Assembly: GCA_964632355.1 (NCBI GenBank)
Contig: CAZWBW010000086.1
Location: forward strand, 1 to 11,757
Direction of reading: 5' to 3'
Source: JALOAP01 sp964632355
Lineage (GTDB): Bacteria; Chloroflexota; Dehalococcoidia; Tepidiformales; Tepidiformaceae
DNA: 11,757 nucleotides
The notes under the pieces were generated by a model, which ran no database searches, was not told the DNA's origin, and saw only the letters and a list, made by a program, of their open reading frames with translations. How positions within the stretch are numbered: the stretch's first letter is position 1; each line of letters opens with the position of its first letter. Below, one piece after another: positions 7,796 to 11,757 of this stretch. Position numbers and translations under genes: made by a program.

Positions 7796-8425
7796 CTAGT
7801 GGCCGTCGTGGTCGTCGTGATCGTCGTCGTGGTGCTCGTCACCGTTGCCGTGGTCGTCGTGACCATGGTCGTGGTCCTCTTCGGACGGAGCCCCGACGGG
7901 GACCTGCAGTTCGACGGTGCCGGCACGCTCGAAGTTCAGGCTGATGCGGATCTCGTCGCCCTCCGCGAGCGGTTCGGAGAGGTCCATCAGCATGATGTGG
8001 TAGCCGCCGGGCTTGAGTTCGACCGCCTGGCCCGCCGGGATCACGAGGCCGTCCTTCATCTCCTGCATGCGCTGGGTGAGCCCCTCGGTCACCACTTCGT
8101 GAACCTGGACCATGGGCGTGAGATCGGACGCAGCGGAGACGAGGCGGTCGGCTTCGCCGCTGTTTTGGATGACGAAGTACACGGCGCCGACGGTATTGCC
8201 GGTCGACCGGGCCCAGGCGCCGCTGATGGTGAGGCCCGTTTCGGTCGTGATGCCGTCGCCGGTGGCGCCGTTACCCTCGGACGGCGTGGCGTCGCCGGGA
8301 GCATCGGTAGCAGTCGCCGTCGGAGTTTCCGCCGGCGAGTCGTCATCGTCGCCGCAGGCAGCGGCGAACACACCGCCGGCCACGAGCGCGAGGCCGACGA
8401 GCGTCGTCAAGAAGTAGCGCCGCAT
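7796..8425 (-). CDS. PCu(A)C copper chaperone lipoprotein with His/Asp-rich tail
   Basis: A 209-residue lipoprotein: hydrophobic signal with lipobox FAAAC (lipidated Cys24), acidic Thr/Ala/Pro linker to about 60, then a PCu(A)C domain (about 61-178). The Cu(I) site of the family, H-x10-M-x21-H-x-M, appears as His109, Met120, His143 and Met145, with 22 rather than 21 residues in the second gap. ELKPGGYHIMLMDL (136-149) is the most typical block. The last 26 residues contain nine His among Asp, Glu and Gly and may bind further metal. The family receives Cu(I) outside the cytoplasmic membrane and delivers it to the CuA site of cytochrome c oxidase, often together with SCO1. The gene begins 3 bases after the SCO1 stop; its AAGGAAAG ribosome binding site lies within the end of that gene, which suggests coupled translation. 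Confidence 0.93.
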   Translation of the reverse strand: MRRYFLTTLVGLALVAGGVFAAACGDDDDSPAETPTATATDAPGDATPSEGNGATGDGITTETGLTISGAWARSTGNTVGAVYFVIQNSGEADRLVSAASDLTPMVQVHEVVTEGLTQRMQEMKDGLVIPAGQAVELKPGGYHIMLMDLSEPLAEGDEIRISLNFERAGTVELQVPVGAPSEEDHDHGHDDHGNGDEHHDDDHDDHDGH

Positions 8426-8428
8426 GAT

Positions 8429-9127
8429 TTAGCTTTCCTTCCAGCCTTCGGTAGTCAGTTTCTCCAGGTCGTGCTTCCAGTCCTCGATCTTGAACCCGGA
8501 TGGGAAGACGAGGTGCGCGACATTGTCGGGCGTGTAGGCAAACACGAACGCGGAGTGGCTCACGGCGTAGTTGCCGTTGCCAAGGTCAGTCTTCTGTGGA
8601 GCCGGCATCGAGAGTTGCTGATGAAACGCAGCGATCTGCTCTTCGGTGCCGGTGAGCCCGATGAAGTCGGTGTCGAAGTGGTCGAGCCAGGCGCGAATCA
8701 CCTCGGGCGTGTCGCGATCGGGGTCGGCCGTGACGAAGACGACCATGACCTGCTCGGCCTGCTCCGGCGGGAGCGAGTCAAGGGCCTCGGCGATATCGGC
8801 CATGTGAAGCGGGCAGATATCGGGGCAGTGGGTATACCCGATGTAGAGCAACACGATTCTGCCGTCGGTTTCGGCGCGCAGGTCGAACGGCTCGCCGTTG
8901 GTGTCGATCAGGACGGCATCGGGCTTGTTAAAGGGCGGCTCGACGTGGCCGGCGCGGTAGCCGGTCGGGGAGCCGTTCCCGGATTGTTGAACAACGGTAG
9001 CACCGGCGCCGTTGCCATTCGCGCTGTCGTTGGAATCGTCGTCACCGCCGCAGGCGGCAGCAACGACCATACCCAGGACCGCGAGGATCGCGAGGACCGT
9101 GCCGGCGAGACTTCTTCGGAGCAGCAT
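8429..9127 (-). CDS. SCO1/SenC family copper-binding lipoprotein
   Basis: A 232-residue protein with a lipoprotein signal (lipobox VAAAC, Cys26), an Asp/Asn/Gly-rich linker and a thioredoxin-like SCO domain (about 60-230). The copper ligands are visible: Cys101 and Cys105 in YTHCPDICPLH, and His191 in AVSHSAFVF. FVTADPDRDTPEVI (131-144) is the conserved DPxRDTP block. SCO proteins hold Cu and reduce or metallate the CuA centre of cytochrome c oxidase on the outer side of the membrane. The start is ATG 9127, 5 bases after a GGGAGGAGG site (9133-9141). The frame stays open upstream to 9262, but that extension overlaps the preceding gene and would bury the signal peptide. It is the middle gene of the copper cluster, 16 bases after the His-rich membrane protein and 3 bases before PCu(A)C. 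Confidence 0.94.
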   Translation of the reverse strand: MLLRRSLAGTVLAILAVLGMVVAAACGGDDDSNDSANGNGAGATVVQQSGNGSPTGYRAGHVEPPFNKPDAVLIDTNGEPFDLRAETDGRIVLLYIGYTHCPDICPLHMADIAEALDSLPPEQAEQVMVVFVTADPDRDTPEVIRAWLDHFDTDFIGLTGTEEQIAAFHQQLSMPAPQKTDLGNGNYAVSHSAFVFAYTPDNVAHLVFPSGFKIEDWKHDLEKLTTEGWKES

Positions 9128-9132
9128 TGCAG

Positions 9133-9141
9133 CCTCCTCCC
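9133..9141 (-). promoter_or_regulatory. Ribosome binding site GGGAGGAGG for SCO1
   Basis: A very strong Shine-Dalgarno sequence on the minus strand, between the stop of the upstream gene (9144) and ATG 9127. It selects the lipoprotein start over the longer open frame. Confidence 0.85.
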
Positions 9142-9143
9142 TT

Positions 9144-9569
9144 TCAGATGGAACTATCGAACGAGCGCCGGGTGAGCCAGGCGGCTCGCGGTGGTGGTGG
9201 ATCGGGCGAGATAGCTTCCGGCTCGTGGGGAGCCCAGAGCGCTGTGAACGCGGGCACACCACGAGCTTCGTGTGCTTCGGCTTCGAGGGCGGCAGCCATA
9301 AAGAGCACGAACGCCGTGGTAGTCAGCGGAACCCGCGCACAGGAGTTCAGCTTCGTGTGGCAGTGCTCTTCGTGTTCCCCTTCGTGCTCCGCGTGGCTGT
9401 GCCCCCATTCGGGAGTGCCTACGTAGTAGTCGGTTCCCGGGATGTCGATCTTCAGTTCCCAGTGGCCCAGGAAGAGGAGTGACGGCAGATAGGCCGCAAC
9501 GATCAGCCACACCGCCCGGCGCCGGGCAGCATGGCTCCACGTTCCCTGCCTGTGGCCGCGGAACACCAT
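9144..9569 (-). CDS. Small membrane protein with His-rich extracytoplasmic loop (unrecognised family)
   Basis: A 141-residue protein that I do not recognise. Two hydrophobic helices are visible, about 19-35 and 79-95. Basic residues (Arg16-Arg18) before the first helix suggest that the N-terminus is inside, which puts the loop 36-78 outside. That loop contains GHSHAEHEGEHEEHCH (56-71), with His at 57, 59, 62, 66, 69 and 71, plus Cys70 and Cys77, a likely metal-binding site. The C-terminal tail includes SPDPPPPR (121-128) and is probably cytosolic. It is the first gene of the cluster with SCO1 and PCu(A)C, separated from SCO1 by 16 bases, so a role in copper capture or transfer to these chaperones is inferred. 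The ATG at 9569 has no clear ribosome binding site, so the true start might be a little downstream. Confidence 0.72.
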   Translation of the reverse strand: MVFRGHRQGTWSHAARRRAVWLIVAAYLPSLLFLGHWELKIDIPGTDYYVGTPEWGHSHAEHEGEHEEHCHTKLNSCARVPLTTTAFVLFMAAALEAEAHEARGVPAFTALWAPHEPEAISPDPPPPRAAWLTRRSFDSSI

Positions 9570-9643
9570 CGAGTCAAGCGTATCGCGCCCGGGAGAATGC
9601 GGCGAACAATGCCTGCAATTCGCGAACGGAGTAGGGTGAGCAT

Positions 9644-10165
9644 GTGCGGGTGTTGCTTACAAAGGAACAGATCGACCAGCGCGTGCGAGAACTGGGTGCG
9701 GAAATCACGCGCGACTACGCTGACTCCAACGACCTGGTACTGGTCGGGGTAATGCGCGGTTCGGTGTGCTTCCTGGCGGACCTGATGCGGGCCATCGACC
9801 GGCCGCTGCGGATCGATTTCTGCGCCGTGCAGAGCTACGAAGGAACGACGGGCGGCAAGCCAGGACTGGTGACAGACCTGCTGGGCGACGTGCGGGGAGC
9901 CGACGTAGTGCTTGTCGAAGACATCATCGAACGTGGGGTGACGCTGCGGGCAGCGCTCGAGCTGGTAAAGCGGTCGGAACCAGCTTCCGTACGTATCTGC
10001 GCGCTGCTGCAGAAGGACGTACCGCGCGATTGGGAGCCGGAAGCAGCGTACGTGGGGTTCGAGATCGGCCCCGAATTCGTGCTCGGGTACGGGCTCGATT
10101 ACAACCAGCGGTTTCGAAACCTGCCGTACATCGCTGTTCCGAACGAGGACGACCTCAAGGACTGA
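9644..10165 (+). CDS. hpt: Hypoxanthine phosphoribosyltransferase-like protein
   Basis: A 173-residue type I phosphoribosyltransferase of typical HPRT length. LVLVGVMRGSVCFLADL (31-47), QSYEGTTGGK (63-72), VVLVEDIIERGVTL (88-101), ALLQK (120-124) and VGFEIGPEFVLGYGLDY (137-153) follow the HPRT pattern in order. HPRT makes IMP or GMP from hypoxanthine or guanine and PRPP. However, the PRPP loop reads Ile-Ile-Glu-Arg-Gly where the family has Ile-Ile-Asp-Thr/Ser-Gly. IGPEF also replaces Ile-Pro-Asp-x-Phe, so the usual catalytic Asp, phosphate-binding Thr and late metal-binding Asp are Glu96, Arg97 and Pro143. Activity or substrate may therefore differ. The start is GTG 9644 with AGGGTGAG upstream; the ATG two bases earlier is out of frame. 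The gene diverges from the copper cluster. Confidence 0.85.
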   Translation: MRVLLTKEQIDQRVRELGAEITRDYADSNDLVLVGVMRGSVCFLADLMRAIDRPLRIDFCAVQSYEGTTGGKPGLVTDLLGDVRGADVVLVEDIIERGVTLRAALELVKRSEPASVRICALLQKDVPRDWEPEAAYVGFEIGPEFVLGYGLDYNQRFRNLPYIAVPNEDDLKD

Positions 10166-10217
10166 ACGCCGGCGGTTCGAGCGTGCATAATCCCGGGAGC
10201 AGTTGAGGAGGCACGAG

Positions 10218-11129
10218 ATGCGCGTCGGGATTTCGCTCACCAGCTTTCACCAGGTCGAAGATGTGCGCGAAGGAGCGCGGTGGATGGTCGAACGGGCCGC
10301 AGCCGCGCGCGAGGCGGGACTGGATTCGCTATTCGTGGGCGACCATCACTCGATGCCCGCGCCGTACTACCAGAACGTTCCGATGATGGCGCGAATGCTG
10401 GCGGAGTGGGGCGACGCGCCAGCCGGGTGTCTCTTCCTGTTGCCGCTGTGGCACCCGGTGCTGCTGGCCGAGCAGATCGGGACGCTGGCTTCGATCGCGC
10501 AGGGGCGGTTCATCGTGCAGTGCGCGATTGGGGACGGGGAGCAGCAGTTCGCGGCGATGGGCGTGCCGCTTTCGCATCGCCCGTCGCGGTTCCAGGAGTC
10601 ACTGGAGATGCTGCGGCGGCTTCTCGCGGGCGAGAAGGTGAGTTCGAGCGGCCGCTGGCAGTTCCGGGAGGCGCGGGTTGCGCCGCGGCCGCCCGAGCCG
10701 GTGGAGTTCTGGATCGGGGCGAGCGCGGACGTGGCGATCGAACGGGCGGCGCGACTCGGCGACGGGTGGCTGGCCGCGCCGGGGCTGACGTACGAGGAAG
10801 CTGCGATTCAGCTGGAGACGTACCGCCGCGCGTGTGAGAAGCACGGACGGCAGCCGACGGCGATCGCCATCCGGCGCGACATCTACGTCGGAGAGACGAG
10901 CGAGGAAGCGCGAGCGGTCGCCGAGCCGATCGTCGCCGCGGGGTATCGCGGGTTCGACCCGGCGGCAACCGTGTACGGTTCGGTGGACGAGGTGGTGGCG
11001 CAGTTCCGGCGGCTGGCGGACCTCGGGTACACCGATGTCATCGTGCGGCACCTGACCGACGACCAGGGGAAAGTGTTGGGTTCTATCCGGCGGCTGCGCG
11101 AAGTGCGGGAGGCGCTCAGGGACGCCTGA
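10218..11129 (+). CDS. LLM-class FMN/F420-dependent oxidoreductase
   Basis: A 303-residue protein of the luciferase-like monooxygenase superfamily (TIM barrel), close to the usual length. Visible landmarks are LFVGDHHS (38-45), PLWHPVLLAEQIGTLASIAQGRF (76-98), which is the family's strand-helix after the non-prolyl bulge region, RPSRFQESLEMLRRLL (121-136), PVEFWIGAS (161-169) and ARLGDGWL (178-185). Members use FMN or coenzyme F420 for hydride transfer; whether this one is a monooxygenase or an F420-dependent reductase, and its substrate, cannot be told from sequence. The start is ATG 10218, 6 bases after GAGGAGG (10205-10211); an in-frame TTG at 10203 overlaps that site and is unlikely. It follows the HPRT-like gene by 52 bases on the same strand and could share its transcript. 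It converges on the partial gene at the right end. Confidence 0.9.
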   Translation: MRVGISLTSFHQVEDVREGARWMVERAAAAREAGLDSLFVGDHHSMPAPYYQNVPMMARMLAEWGDAPAGCLFLLPLWHPVLLAEQIGTLASIAQGRFIVQCAIGDGEQQFAAMGVPLSHRPSRFQESLEMLRRLLAGEKVSSSGRWQFREARVAPRPPEPVEFWIGASADVAIERAARLGDGWLAAPGLTYEEAAIQLETYRRACEKHGRQPTAIAIRRDIYVGETSEEARAVAEPIVAAGYRGFDPAATVYGSVDEVVAQFRRLADLGYTDVIVRHLTDDQGKVLGSIRRLREVREALRDA

Positions 11130-11144
11130 GCTCCTCCCACCAAA

Positions 11145-11182
11145 GGGGTTTCGAGCGCCTAGTGCAAACCAGACCGAACCCC
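11145..11182. terminator. Imperfect inverted repeat between convergent genes
   Basis: GGGGTTTCG (11145-11153) can pair with CGAACCCC (11175-11182) if one T is bulged, around a 21-base loop. It lies between the ends of the oxidoreductase gene and the minus-strand partial gene, where a terminator is expected. The long loop and lack of a T-run make this weak. Confidence 0.22.
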
Positions 11183-11189
11183 AAATCCC

Positions 11190-11757
11190 CTACTGGCAGG
11201 TAGGGTATGCATGAAGCGCGAGATCCTCCTCTATCCTGTCGAACACGGATGCGTCGTAGGTCTCGATCTTCGAGACAACGCGCGAGTTGGCGATGAGTTG
11301 CTCGCCGTCCTCGCCGGTGGTGACGCTCCAGAACCCGATGACGTAGCCTTCTTCATCGAGCGCAAGTGTGGCGGTGCGCTTCGCACCTCCGTTCTCCAGG
11401 GTGCGTGTCCATAAGGTGGCGTCTTCGAGCTTGTAGGTGTGCGACGTGATGGGGCGCTCGTCTGGCGGCGATGNNNNNNNNNNATCGAGCCCAGCTGCCC
11501 CAAGCGCACCCCCGGGGGCGTAGCCTTCGGCCCGCAGTGAGGCCCCGGTAAGCGGCGCAGGAACGAGACCAGCAAGGCTCTTTGGAGTCGCCGGGGCCGC
11601 GCTCACACACGCCTCTCCAGCAGGAGGGTTACCCCAATACACCAGTTCGCCAGTGGCGTCGCGGCGCTGGACCTGCTGGAGCTTGCCGGTGCTATCGAAG
11701 TACCGGCCAATGAATGCCTCGGCCGAACCGTCCTTACCGACGAGTGTCCAGGTTTCG
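11190..11757 (-). CDS. Unrecognised protein with internal repeat, C-terminal part, interrupted by N gap
   Basis: The frame is open from the right edge of the window to the TAG at 11190-11192, so the start lies beyond 11757. About 188 residues are visible, four of them lost in the N run. Two segments look like copies of one module. The first begins WTLVGKDGSAEAF with a later FDSTGK and ends in ATGE. The second begins WTRTLENGGAKRT with a later LDEEGY and ends in TTGE. The part between is rich in Ala, Gly and Pro. The final segment is SKIETYDASVFDRIEEDLALHAYPTCQ. I do not recognise the family; a secreted or envelope protein is possible, but the N-terminus needed to judge this is missing. Because the N run may not show the true gap length, frame continuity across it is not certain. 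Confidence 0.6.
   Translation of the reverse strand, partial: ETWTLVGKDGSAEAFIGRYFDSTGKLQQVQRRDATGELVYWGNPPAGEACVSAAPATPKSLAGLVPAPLTGASLRAEGYAPGGALGAAGLDXXXXSPPDERPITSHTYKLEDATLWTRTLENGGAKRTATLALDEEGYVIGFWSVTTGEDGEQLIANSRVVSKIETYDASVFDRIEEDLALHAYPTCQ
11474..11483. other. Assembly gap (10 N)
   Basis: Ten consecutive N lie inside the partial minus-strand gene. A round number suggests a scaffolding placeholder, so true distance and reading frame across it are unknown. Confidence 0.95.

Noticed and set aside
7754..9175. 473-codon plus-strand open frame across the copper cluster
   Set aside because: It runs opposite two genes with visible copper-binding motifs and through the terminator stem; its Val-rich start merely mirrors the His/Asp tract.
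9128..9262. N-terminal extension of the SCO1 reading frame
   Set aside because: It would overlap the upstream gene, place 45 residues before the lipoprotein signal, and ignore the strong ribosome binding site at 9133-9141.
9570..9643. Promoters for the divergent copper cluster and HPRT-like gene
   Set aside because: Promoters must be near here, but no pair of -35/-10 elements with normal spacing stood out on either strand.

Overview
The window is GC-rich bacterial DNA, close-packed with chromosomal genes. There is no phage, insertion sequence, CRISPR or RNA gene in it. Two lipoproteins with a VAAAC/FAAAC lipobox followed by an acidic linker, GTG starts, an FMN/F420-type (LLM) oxidoreductase and a C-terminally anchored cupredoxin suggest an aerobic, high-GC, probably single-membrane or Chloroflexota-like organism. 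Taxonomy is an inference from style and gene content only. A run of 10 N at 11474-11483 shows this is a draft or metagenome scaffold.

Layout. 1-145: tail of a PIN-domain (VapC-like) gene. 226-783 (+): secreted, membrane-anchored cupredoxin, preceded by a perfect 8-bp dyad and a strong ribosome binding site. 790-1893 (-): flippase-like (LPG-synthase transmembrane region) membrane protein. 2014-4089 (+): DUF255 thioredoxin-fold/six-hairpin protein, overlapping by 4 bp a class I methyltransferase (4086-4871). 4912-7683 (-): two-domain M16 metalloprotease, convergent with the methyltransferase, with a hairpin over its stop codon. 7740-9569 (-): a compact three-gene cluster of a His-rich small membrane protein, a SCO1/SenC lipoprotein and a PCu(A)C copper-chaperone lipoprotein, closed by a perfect 12-bp terminator stem. 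9644-10165 (+): hypoxanthine phosphoribosyltransferase-like protein with changed active-site residues. 10218-11129 (+): LLM-class flavin oxidoreductase. 11190-11757 (-): C-terminal part of an unrecognised protein with an internal repeat, interrupted by the N gap.

How they fit. SCO1 and PCu(A)C are extracytoplasmic copper carriers known to load the CuA centre of cytochrome c oxidase. The His-rich membrane protein is the first gene of that cluster and probably takes part in the same copper traffic. The cupredoxin at the left end is a plausible copper-dependent electron carrier but is not in the same operon. The other genes look like housekeeping genes without an obvious common pathway. No gene-free stretch exceeds about 120 bases. 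The longest are 1894-2013 (divergent, no convincing promoter seen) and 7684-7795 (terminator plus the leader of the protease gene).

I found no clear new defence or mobile system. The best leads are the His-rich membrane protein of the copper cluster and the HPRT-like protein with three substituted catalytic positions.
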